Shown in pieces: positions 8,634 to 18,200 of a stretch of DNA of 64,000 nt. The first letter of the stretch is position 1; every line of letters starts with the position of its first letter. The notes below the pieces were generated by a model. That model saw only the letters and a program-made list of their open reading frames with translations, had not been told where the DNA came from and searched no databases. Both the position numbers and the translations under genes were made by a program. Source of the DNA: a virus; the IMG/VR virus record IMGVR_UViG_3300021594_000097, positions 1 to 64,000 of that record; one strand, 5' to 3'.

Positions 8634-11600
8634 TTATTGCATCCCTTCGTCGGGCTGTCTTAAGAACAATATCTGACTCACTATAGTTCCTGATATATTA
8701 GTTTGGCGTACAATATCAGGCCCAGTTAGTTGTGGTTCTAAGTATGTTCCGTCAAACGTTACAGGTACTGGTATAACTAGATACTGCTGTAATACATTTT
8801 CTATTTCACTCTCGCTGCCGCCAAGACCAACCCTACCTGCTACTATTCTGTTAACTTCAAGATTTTCACCACCTACGCTAAGTCTGTTAGCAACAAATGT
8901 TGCAATAGCTCGTTGTGTAGGTATGATGTTATTAGAATCCGCTGTAAATGTAGGATCTGTTGAAAATTCGTTTACTACAGTGCCAGAGCCGCCTAATCTA
9001 ACACCGCCTAATGCTAATTCTGAAAGACCGTCTAATTCAAAGAATTCTGCACTAATTGTAACAATACCTGTACTTTGTTGAACAGCAAATAATTCGCCAG
9101 TTCTAAAGTTACCGTCTTGGTCAGTTGAAACATAAAATACTCGACCACCGTTTTGTTCAAGTACTTCGTTTTCAGGTGATGCTGTAAAGAAGTTGCCGCC
9201 GGCGTAGATTTCTGGATAATTTGTTTGTTCAAAGTTTCCAGTGCCTATATCTAAGAAATCATGACCTGTAATACGACATTGGCCGTATCTTTCTCTAAGC
9301 GACACTGATGTGCCGTGTTCTAGATCATATTCGTTGCGTAATCTTGGAGACACTGTAAGTCTAACAAGTCTAGTTCCATTACCACTACCGTCATCGCCTA
9401 AGTCTGTAACAATTGCTCCTGTAAATACTCGTAAATCAGTTAAGTTTTCAGTTAGTGGATCTAATATACCAGATATTCGAATTTGTACTCCTGATCCTGG
9501 TACTGTAAGAACTCCTGCAATAATTAACTCGCTATCTTGTGGGATAATGTCCGCATAGCCGTTTCCAGTAATAGTAATTACCGAAGTAGTTGTTCTATAT
9601 CCAGATCCTCTGTTAACAAAATCTGGTTGGCTTAATACTCCATTTCCTATTCTTCCGTCTATCTCAACCGCAGTTGTAAAATTAGGGTCAGTAACAGTAA
9701 AAATTAAAGGTGTATTTTCATCGTACCCACTACCTGGCTCCCAAATTTTCACAGCTCTAAATGATCCTTGTAATACGTCTGCTCTAACTTTTGCGCGAGC
9801 ACCAACACGTACATGATTGATACCTCCAGTGCTAGAATTACTTGCTAACACTACCCACTTAGATACTCCGTCTACTTTACCATTGGTTACTGCTGCCCAC
9901 CTTTGAGAACTTGATAACGTTCTAGAAGTCCACAGTATTCCGTCTTGAGTAGTTGCACACAACGTAGTTGGATTAACTCCTTCTAATCCTGTAGCAAAAA
10001 ATACTCCTTGACTATATTTTAAATTTGTCCAAGTTGTTAAACTAGATAGGCCTGTAAGATCTACTAAAGTAGTCCAGTTAATTCCGTCAAGGCTAAACGC
10101 TGCATATCCAGCTTCATGTAACACAATAAATCGATTATTGCCGTATTCTATTGCTGCTACATTCCAAAGTAACGATCCTAATCCTACAGTTATTTCAGGA
10201 AGTGCTAGTTCATACCTAGTCCAAGTTGTACCGTTTGTAGATACTGCTACACTCCTGTCGTTGCCTGATACTGCAACAAATTTTCCAGCACCGTATGTTA
10301 CGTGTGTCCATTGACTTACTGTACTATCACCAATTGTATCAGTGTCAGGAATGGTTGCTGTTGTAAATGTTGAACCGTTTGTACTTACTAGAACTGTGTT
10401 AGTATTATCACCTACAATTATAAATTTACCAGTACCGTATGTTATATCTCTCCAACTACCTAGTTGAGGTAAATTTACAGTTGTCCAAGTTTGTCCCGTT
10501 AGTGACACACTTACACGATTTTCGTTATTAGCTAGTGCAATAAATCTATTGTTACCTGATGCAAGTTTTCTATAATCGCCTATAAAACTTAAATTAACTT
10601 CAGTCCAACTAGTAGCATTGTCACTCCATCTAGCATACTGACTATTTGTCAATGCTACAAATCTATTAGATTTAGCACGCCCAGAACTAGTAAATGTTTG
10701 AATACTATTTGAACTATCATCTGTTACATCAGTTATAGTTACTATTAGATCATTTTCTGGTGTAGTGCCGCCAAATAGTGTACCTGGAAAGGTAATATTA
10801 TCACCTACACTATACCCTGCTCCAGGATTAACTAGTGTGGGGGAATAACTATCGCCTGCCTTTATTACATTAAATGCAGCAGCTATTGCAGGACCGTCAA
10901 ATGTTTCACCTGATCCAGCTTCGTATACTAAACTTAATTGTTCGCCTTGAACAAAACTTGTAGGATCTCCTATACCATCTACTTCAATATACGATGTAGC
11001 GTTTGCACTAACATTAGTTACTTCAAACTCAGTACCACTTAATTTACCTCTAATCGTAAATGGTACCGCAGGGTTAGTTAAAAATATACCAGTAAATTGA
11101 ACTGCTACACTAGATATAACATCCTTAATAGTTACAGAATTATTTTCATTATCTGTCCACAATGCATTACTAGGACCTGTAACATTAGTATATGACTGTG
11201 TTGTTCCGCCGTACGCTGCATCCACATAAATTCTATTTGTAATTAGATCAAAACTTGTACTTGAAAAATTTGGCGAGTTAACTGTAACCCTTGGTTCAAT
11301 TCTATATCGTGTTGTTAAATCTAAACTAGGTTCTATCGCTGTTCCTGGAATAATGTGTTCCCATCCTAATAATCCAGTACTTTCTTGTCTAACTGTAACT
11401 GTTTTACCTACAAATTCAAATCCACTAATATATCCGTACTGACCAGCGCCAGTGCCGCTGGTAATTATGATTCTCATTCCTTCTATTTCTGAAAGAAACT
11501 GCGTAACATCATTTGCTGATAATCTAACTGAACTTGAAGCATCTATTGTTTCTTGTGCAGAACCTTGTCTTATTAAATATCCAGCACCGCCTTCACTTCC

Positions 11601-14507
11601 TGAATCTTGACTATTAACTAACCTAGCTTCAAACAATGCACCATCTCTAAAATCTGTATATTCAACTGCGGCCGCTGCACCAGCACCAACTATCGTTGCA
11701 TTAGCTTGTGAGTATTGTTCACCGGCATTAGAATATTCAAAAGCAAAAATAGTATCACTTACTCCACCAGCAAATGCACTACTTACTTGTGCTTCGTTAT
11801 TTCTGTTAAACACAGTTACCTGCTGAGGAATTTCGGTGGCGTCTGCACCGTCAGCTACTGCACCGTATCTGCCATAGCTATTATTGCCGTTGGTTGCACG
11901 AATTATTCCGCCATTTTCTGCAAAATAACCTATTTGACAATAGTATGTGAATACAGATACAAGTTCTGCTCTACCATTATTAGTAATCCATGCACCAATA
12001 CCATCTGACAATACTTGAGTAAAGTCATTAGATGTCATTGACCTATTGCCGCCATTGTGTAAAGACCCGTCAACTTTTTGTCCGATACATCCTGTACCTA
12101 TATTTGTAACTCCCTGGATATATGGTGAACGATTTATAATCCATACTCGCTCGTCTGCTGGCCCCCAACCTGGATCTAAACTTACACATGCACCGCCCGT
12201 TGGCTTTTGATATAAATCAAATACTCCAGGAGGATTTAATACTCCTTGCAGTCCTTGCGTTGTCAAGTCTCTTAGGCCTGTAGTATCTCGCATAAAAAAC
12301 ATACTGTCAAATTGAGAACCTGTAACAGCATTTGCATATCGTCTACCTGCTAATAAAGTTCTGTGATTGCCACTAAATTCTAAATCTTTAGCAATACCTC
12401 TTAGAAGGGCTCGTACATCATTTTTAACTCTAGTATCGCTAAATGTTACTGTAGGGTATTCAAGTTTAACATAGGCTAGTAGTTCGCTTTCGACAAAACG
12501 TTTATTAATTAGTAATGCGCGACCTGCGTTTGCAATTATTTGTGTTGCATTTGGAACATTTGATCCTACATTCACAGGATCTACTTCACCGTTTGCTGTT
12601 CTAAATAAAATATATGCTTTGTAATCTTCTATTAGATCAACTACCGCAGATGCTCCTGCTACATTTGAATACGGAAAACTATTTACTAATATTGGTTCAC
12701 CTGTGATTGGATCAAGCTCTGGAAGTCCTGTTCCTGGATTAATCTGAGGTGTTACTAAAGTGGTAATTTGATCTTCAGTATTACCTTGCGTTGGTGTGAC
12801 AGGAACTCCTGTTATTAAATTTAATAATATTGTTATAAAATATTCTAAATAATCATCAACATATTGAAAATCATCTTGATATTCTGCTATTGGTGAATTT
12901 GCAATGATAGTAGTACTTCTTAGTTCATCACCGTTAACTGCACAACCAGCAGGAACACTTATTGGTGAAATTTCTTCAAATCTACCAGTAGATACTCTAA
13001 TAACAACAGGTGTAAGAGGTGGAAAAGTATCTTCAACATAGTCAGCAGCATATCTTACTGTACGAAATGGTTTTTCAAAAGTGCCTCGGCCGTCGTCATC
13101 AACTCCGTTAGTTGCTACAAATATTGTATCACTATCCCCTGCAACGGATCTCCAGTACGCTTCGAGATCAGAAGCTATTGAAAGTACTTGACCTGTTTCT
13201 CCAATTGGAATTCTAGTATCGCCTAGAGTACTTGTGTCTAGACTACTACCGTCTAATGACTCTCCTAAACCTACTGTAGGACGTGATAATCCGTATGTTA
13301 ACAAATCACCAGCTGCTACAAATCCTCCAGGACGTCCAGCCTGTATTAAAATATCCCAGTAATTAAATATGTTTCCGTTGTCGCCTGGAAAATTTTGATA
13401 TCCAGATTCGTGTTCAATATTACATACATATGTTGAGCCTAAATGATAAACTGTATCGCCTATGCTATATATTTGATCAGTCGTCCACAATCCTTGCCAT
13501 TGTTTACCTGGTACTAATAGTTCCCATGTATCGTTTTCTAAATAGTCTAATGTGCTTCCATCAACTGATTGTCCTGCGCCAATATCTCTAAGTGCGTTAT
13601 ATAAATTTCCGCCTCTTAAAACAATATCACCTGTCTTATATGCAGCATCGGTATCCCAAGGACCTACAAAATTAGAACTTCTTGCTAACAGAATCCAGTC
13701 TGATGATCCGTTGTCAACATAAGGTCTAGAATTTTGATTATTATTAACAGCATAGTACATAAACCCACGATGGCGGACAACATCACCTACGTTATAATAA
13801 GTTAGATTAGACCAGTCATCGTTAAATTGTGCTCCAAAAATTTCAATTTGAAATTTTGTAGTGTCTAAATTTGAAGAGTTTGATGAATGTGTTTCTGTGC
13901 AACGAAATACTGTGCCGCCGTATTTTACTAGATCATTTTTTCTATATAATGTATTAGGTAGCCAGTTATTACGAACTTCAATGCCAACATGATATTCTTC
14001 CCAAGAAGCTATATTGTTTTCTAATCTAGTATTAGCTGCATGAGAAGTTATACATTTATATGCTATACCATTGTAACGTACAATTGCTCCCGGAGTATAT
14101 GAAGTTCCGTTAGTCCAATTACCTACATAACTAGAAGTTTGTGCAAACACTGTCCAGTTGTTAAAATTTACTGCAAACGAACTTGCAACATGATTTACAA
14201 CGCAAGTCCATAATGACCCGTTGTATAAGACTATATCGCCTAGATTATATGTAGTTCCTTGCGCCCAATCTCCAACAAAACTACGACCGCTAGTCATTAC
14301 GGTCCAGCGTGGTTGTATTTGTGGTGGTACAGAATTTGGAAGGATAGCTGTTAAATCAGTAGAAAATAAACTGCTAGAAGTATGTGCAACCAGACATACA
14401 TAACTTTTACCGTTTAGTCGTACTACATCGTCTCGATTATATGCTTGTCCGGTATTCCAGGTGCCTCGCCAGTTATACTTAAATCGTTCTAGTTTAAATT
14501 CAGCCAT
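8634..14507 (-). CDS. Giant tail-fibre protein (VrlC-type), paralogue of the 2256-aa fibre
   Basis: 1957 aa. It has the same architecture as the adjacent fibre: seven N-terminal W/Y/GD modules (residues about 9-400), the beta-helix block DFTQVLSDGIGAWITNNGR and TNGNNSYGRYGAVADG, an Asp-box-like propeller region (about 1275-1560; S.NG..W and S.DG.NW), and a C-terminal block with GHDFLDIGTGNFEQTNYPE and IPTQRAIATFVANR. The helical insert present in the 2256-aa protein is much shorter here. The two genes are therefore an ancient tandem duplication with divergent central domains. Start at 14507: AAGGAGC lies about 9 nt upstream and MAEFKLERFKYNW aligns with the start of the other copy. Probable adhesin or tail-fibre component. 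Confidence 0.75.
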   Translation of the reverse strand: MAEFKLERFKYNWRGTWNTGQAYNRDDVVRLNGKSYVCLVAHTSSSLFSTDLTAILPNSVPPQIQPRWTVMTSGRSFVGDWAQGTTYNLGDIVLYNGSLWTCVVNHVASSFAVNFNNWTVFAQTSSYVGNWTNGTSYTPGAIVRYNGIAYKCITSHAANTRLENNIASWEEYHVGIEVRNNWLPNTLYRKNDLVKYGGTVFRCTETHSSNSSNLDTTKFQIEIFGAQFNDDWSNLTYYNVGDVVRHRGFMYYAVNNNQNSRPYVDNGSSDWILLARSSNFVGPWDTDAAYKTGDIVLRGGNLYNALRDIGAGQSVDGSTLDYLENDTWELLVPGKQWQGLWTTDQIYSIGDTVYHLGSTYVCNIEHESGYQNFPGDNGNIFNYWDILIQAGRPGGFVAAGDLLTYGLSRPTVGLGESLDGSSLDTSTLGDTRIPIGETGQVLSIASDLEAYWRSVAGDSDTIFVATNGVDDDGRGTFEKPFRTVRYAADYVEDTFPPLTPVVIRVSTGRFEEISPISVPAGCAVNGDELRSTTIIANSPIAEYQDDFQYVDDYLEYFITILLNLITGVPVTPTQGNTEDQITTLVTPQINPGTGLPELDPITGEPILVNSFPYSNVAGASAVVDLIEDYKAYILFRTANGEVDPVNVGSNVPNATQIIANAGRALLINKRFVESELLAYVKLEYPTVTFSDTRVKNDVRALLRGIAKDLEFSGNHRTLLAGRRYANAVTGSQFDSMFFMRDTTGLRDLTTQGLQGVLNPPGVFDLYQKPTGGACVSLDPGWGPADERVWIINRSPYIQGVTNIGTGCIGQKVDGSLHNGGNRSMTSNDFTQVLSDGIGAWITNNGRAELVSVFTYYCQIGYFAENGGIIRATNGNNSYGRYGAVADGADATEIPQQVTVFNRNNEAQVSSAFAGGVSDTIFAFEYSNAGEQYSQANATIVGAGAAAAVEYTDFRDGALFEARLVNSQDSGSEGGAGYLIRQGSAQETIDASSSVRLSANDVTQFLSEIEGMRIIITSGTGAGQYGYISGFEFVGKTVTVRQESTGLLGWEHIIPGTAIEPSLDLTTRYRIEPRVTVNSPNFSSTSFDLITNRIYVDAAYGGTTQSYTNVTGPSNALWTDNENNSVTIKDVISSVAVQFTGIFLTNPAVPFTIRGKLSGTEFEVTNVSANATSYIEVDGIGDPTSFVQGEQLSLVYEAGSGETFDGPAIAAAFNVIKAGDSYSPTLVNPGAGYSVGDNITFPGTLFGGTTPENDLIVTITDVTDDSSNSIQTFTSSGRAKSNRFVALTNSQYARWSDNATSWTEVNLSFIGDYRKLASGNNRFIALANNENRVSVSLTGQTWTTVNLPQLGSWRDITYGTGKFIIVGDNTNTVLVSTNGSTFTTATIPDTDTIGDSTVSQWTHVTYGAGKFVAVSGNDRSVAVSTNGTTWTRYELALPEITVGLGSLLWNVAAIEYGNNRFIVLHEAGYAAFSLDGINWTTLVDLTGLSSLTTWTNLKYSQGVFFATGLEGVNPTTLCATTQDGILWTSRTLSSSQRWAAVTNGKVDGVSKWVVLASNSSTGGINHVRVGARAKVRADVLQGSFRAVKIWEPGSGYDENTPLIFTVTDPNFTTAVEIDGRIGNGVLSQPDFVNRGSGYRTTTSVITITGNGYADIIPQDSELIIAGVLTVPGSGVQIRISGILDPLTENLTDLRVFTGAIVTDLGDDGSGNGTRLVRLTVSPRLRNEYDLEHGTSVSLRERYGQCRITGHDFLDIGTGNFEQTNYPEIYAGGNFFTASPENEVLEQNGGRVFYVSTDQDGNFRTGELFAVQQSTGIVTISAEFFELDGLSELALGGVRLGGSGTVVNEFSTDPTFTADSNNIIPTQRAIATFVANRLSVGGENLEVNRIVAGRVGLGGSESEIENVLQQYLVIPVPVTFDGTYLEPQLTGPDIVRQTNISGTIVSQILFLRQPDEGMQ
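13300..14483 (-). repeat. Seven-fold W/Y/G repeat region of the 1957-aa fibre
   Basis: Seven modules homologous to those of the neighbouring fibre: TWNTGQAYNRDDVV, DWAQGTTYNLGDIV, NWTNGTSYTPGAIV, NWLPNTLYRKNDLV, DWSNLTYYNVGDVV, PWDTDAAYKTGDIV and LWTTDQIYSIGDTV. Boundaries approximate. Confidence 0.75.
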
Positions 14508-14520
14508 TTATAATTGCTCC

Positions 14521-14898
14521 TTAATATCCTGGACCTGACACGTCTGGATACACATATGCTCTTCCTACTACTTGTACAAATTGTCCGTCAACCGGATCTA
14601 CATAATATAACACACTTCTACCATCCCATCTTAGTTGCGGATAACGTAAGTTTGCGTACACACGATCATGATCTGCATCAATACCTTCAAGAAAATCAAT
14701 ACCTTCTTCAAAGTCTAAAAAGTTTCCTTCTGCAACACCAATTTCGTTAATAACTACTTCTTGATCTGTTGAAGCGTTCAATTGATCAACTTTGATTAGA
14801 AATAATTCTCCGTCGTCATTTCTTCTAAGACCGTATAGATATCGTTTAGCAAAACCGCTTATAACGTCTTGCGGGGTAGTGCCTATATAGTAACTCAT
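14521..14898 (-). CDS. Small virion structural protein of marine T4-like phages
   Basis: 125 aa, acidic, no membrane segment. It begins MSYYIGTTPQDVISGFAKRYLY, contains an acidic stretch FLDFEEGIDFLEGIDADHD (about residues 62-80), and ends GRAYVYPDVSGPGY. Its ATG overlaps the stop of the upstream gene as TAATG, with GGAGATTACATA before it. It sits between giant fibre genes, so a structural or fibre-assembly role is likely. I recall similar small proteins in cyanophage tail regions but cannot name a function. Confidence 0.6.
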   Translation of the reverse strand: MSYYIGTTPQDVISGFAKRYLYGLRRNDDGELFLIKVDQLNASTDQEVVINEIGVAEGNFLDFEEGIDFLEGIDADHDRVYANLRYPQLRWDGRSVLYYVDPVDGQFVQVVGRAYVYPDVSGPGY

Positions 14899-15227
14899 TA
14901 TGTAATCTCCACATAGCTTACAATAACATCAACTGAGTCATCTAAGTTTGACGATACTAGTAATCTATTATTAGGTGCTAATACTAATTTTTCACCTGTT
15001 GATACTGCTCGCAAACTAGATCCTGCAGGAAGTATTGAATCTTTTAAATAATAACCAGCCACACTTGTGTCATCTTCTACTAAAACATTTACATAAACAA
15101 ATGTTTCTGTTAAATTAGTAAAACTTAATCCTAACACTGTAACTCTAGTTGTAGGCAGAGTTTCGTATATTAGTACTGGAACAATTCCAACGTTTTTAAT
15201 TACAGTATTTTTAAGTATTGTTGCCAT
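14898..15227 (-). CDS. Small tail structural protein, paralogue family copy 2
   Basis: 109 aa. Same fold signature as the proteins at 1483-1803 and 27381-27737: a strand ending TLPTTRVTVLGLSFTNL, a central YVNVLVEDD segment, the turn DSILPAGSSLR, and the closing strand DVIVSYVEIT. It lies 6 nt after the stop of the 2108-aa fibre and overlaps the next gene as TAATG, so it is co-translated with fibre proteins. Its ribosome site is weak (GGATAAAGAC), which suggests coupling to the upstream gene. Role unknown; probably a beta-sandwich virion protein. Confidence 0.6.
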   Translation of the reverse strand: MATILKNTVIKNVGIVPVLIYETLPTTRVTVLGLSFTNLTETFVYVNVLVEDDTSVAGYYLKDSILPAGSSLRAVSTGEKLVLAPNNRLLVSSNLDDSVDVIVSYVEIT

Positions 15228-15233
15228 TTGTCT

Positions 15234-18200
15234 TTATCCAAAAATTAAAACTTTTTCAATTGCTATACCTTCTGCATCCGCAAAGCTGATACCACCGCTT
15301 GCGCCTGCTACTGATACCCAAGTTGTTCCATCGTATAATTCAACTCGTTTATCAGAAGTATTATATCTAACCATTCCTGTTACACCTGATGGACGAGTAC
15401 TGTTATCTCCAACTGGCAGCACTACTCCGTACGGATCTGTAAATTCAAAATATCCTGTACCAGTAGTTTGTAAAATTGTATTGCTGCCAGAAACTGTATT
15501 TGTTATTCTGTTGTCTTGGAATGCAAAATTTTCAAATCTAACTCTACCGGTACCATTTGCAGAAAGTACTAAATCTGTATTTGGTGTAATAGTACTTATC
15601 ACATTTCCATCTACCTGGATAGCATCTACGACTACTTGAGGTGCATTAAGTCTAATGGTGTTTATGTCTACTATGGTATTATTTTGAACAATGAATCTTA
15701 TAGTGTTATCGTTAGCACCTTCTGTTAATTCTGCTGTGACTTTGGTATCGCCGTCAACATCTACTACACCATGTAACTGAATCCAATTTGTACCGTTATA
15801 CCCTTCAAATCTTGCCAATTCACTGTTGAACCTAATTTGTCCGGCAACTGCTGCGGGGCGTTGTAATATTGTTCCAGCTGGCAATTTAATAGCACCTGTA
15901 CTATCAATTATTACTGATCCACCTGCTGGAGCTATTGTAAAATTGCTTACAGAACTAATAGTTGCATTGTTGATGCTAAAATCATCAATTACTATTGATC
16001 CAGTTCCGTTTGCACGTAACTCTAAATTTGAGTTAGATGTTGTAGTTGTGATAAAGTTATCATCAATTAGTATATCGCCAGTAGTAAAATTATTAGCAGT
16101 AATAGTACCGGTGCTGGTAATGTTACCTGTAGTAATTGTTCCAATAACGGTTAGATCATTTGATATAACAACATCATTATTTGGAATAGAAATTATACCA
16201 GTGCCGTTAGCACGTAGTTCTAAATTAGAATTACTATCAGTAGTAGTAATTACGTTTCCGCTAATTTGAATATTTTCAAACTGTGCGCTTGCACTAACTG
16301 TAACAGTTCCTGTGGTTGCAAAGTTGCCAGTTATATTGATATTACCTGTTTGTGTTACTGCACCTGTGTGAGTAATTGTTCCTATTATGGTTATATCTTC
16401 TAGATCTGTGTTGCCATTAACTGTTAAATTCTGCTCAATGATAACATTGTTACTAGGTACTACTACTTCGCCTGTTCCGTTAGCACGTAGTTCTAGATCT
16501 GAATTAGGTGTAGTAGTTATGATAAAATTATCATCAATTAGTATATCGCCTGTACTAAATCTATTAGCAGTAATAGTGCCAGCACTATTGATATCCCCTA
16601 CAGTAATTGTACCATCAACAAATAAGTCGTTTGATATAACAACATCATTGTTTGGAACTATTACTTCGCCTGTACCTGCGGCTCTTAGTTCTAAGTCTGA
16701 ATTACTATCAGTGGTAGTAATTACATTATTATTAATTTGAATATTTTCAAATTGCGCAGAAGCACTAATTGTTACTGTTCCAGAAATACTATAATCGCCA
16801 GTTAGTGAAATATTTCCAACCTGCGTTACATTACCAGTATGTACAAGTGTGCCTTGAATTGTTGTGTCGTCTAAATCAGTATCGCCATTAACTGTTAAGT
16901 CTTGGCCTAATACAACATCGTTTGTAGGCATAACAACATTGCCTGTGCCATTAGCACGTAATTCTAGATCTGAATTAGAAAGTGTTGTTGTGATTATATT
17001 GTTATCAATTAATATATTACCAGTGCTGAACTGATTTGCTGTAATTGTTCCTGTTGTAGTTAAATTGTTTGCATTAATATCTGCTACAACAGTTAAATCA
17101 TTTGTTATCTGAACATTGTTGTTAGGAACAAGAATTACACCTGTGCCATTAGCACGTAGTTCTAGATCAGTGTTGGAAGTAGTAGTTGTAATAAAATTAT
17201 TATCAATTCTAATTTCTTCAAACTGTGCATATTCTGCAATAGATAACGAACCGTTTATAGTAACATCACCAATTATGTCATAATTACCTGTTTGTGTTGT
17301 GTTACCATTAACTGTTAAAATGCCGGTTACGTCAACATCGCCTAGAGTAGATTCGCCAATAACTGTAAGTTCGTTATTAATTAATACGTTGTTGTTAGGA
17401 ACAAGAATTACACCTGTGCCATTAGCACGTAGTTCTAGATCTGTATTACTTACTGTCGTTGTGATATAGTTATTAGATATAGAAATATTATCTACTGTTA
17501 CGTTATTAACAAAAATATTTGACCAACGTAGCGCGGCTGTACCTAAACTGTAAACACTGTCCTGAGCAGGTATAATATCAGAATCAATGCCTGCTATAAA
17601 TTGAATTGTGTCAGTGGGTGCATCACCTATAGTAATGTTTCCGCCAATTGATACATTGCCAGTTACATCAAGGTTGCCTGTAATAGTTACATTATTGTTT
17701 AGATTGATTTCATTTGAAGCTGCAACAATGTTAACATTGCCAGAGAGACTTTCAACAGTGTTTCCACTAATGCGTAGATTGCCTGTGTCAATTCGTGTAC
17801 CGTCAATAAAAGTTATATTAGAACCGTCTGTAAATGTTACTCCAGATTCCGATACGTTAAAATTTGAAACAGTCAGTTCAACTGTTCCTGTATCCTGATT
17901 AACATAAAACAAATCACCAACTCTAAAGTCACCTTTGTGGTCTACAGAATTGTAGCGTATTTTAGCACCGTTAGTTTCTACTACTTCGTTGTCTTGTATT
18001 ACAGTAATAGGATCATTAGTAACTTCTTTACCGTTGCCAATATATGCTAGATTTTGACCTATAGCATACATTAAAACACCAGGGCCGTCACCAACTAATC
18101 CAAAGTTACCGTATACAGACGCTGATCCAATTAATCTAACTTCTGCTCCAAAGTCTGTAAAATCAGTTAGGGTAATATACTGTGCTGTGGCACCGCCTGA

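Noticed and set aside
14508-14515. TATAAATG just before and within the start of the 1957-aa gene as a late promoter
   Set aside because: It overlaps the start codon, so transcripts would begin inside the gene; more likely chance sequence in an AT-rich ribosome-site region.
15930-17480. CRISPR-like regular repeats
   Set aside because: The repeats are in-frame protein repeats within a long fibre gene, with no unrelated spacers of constant length.
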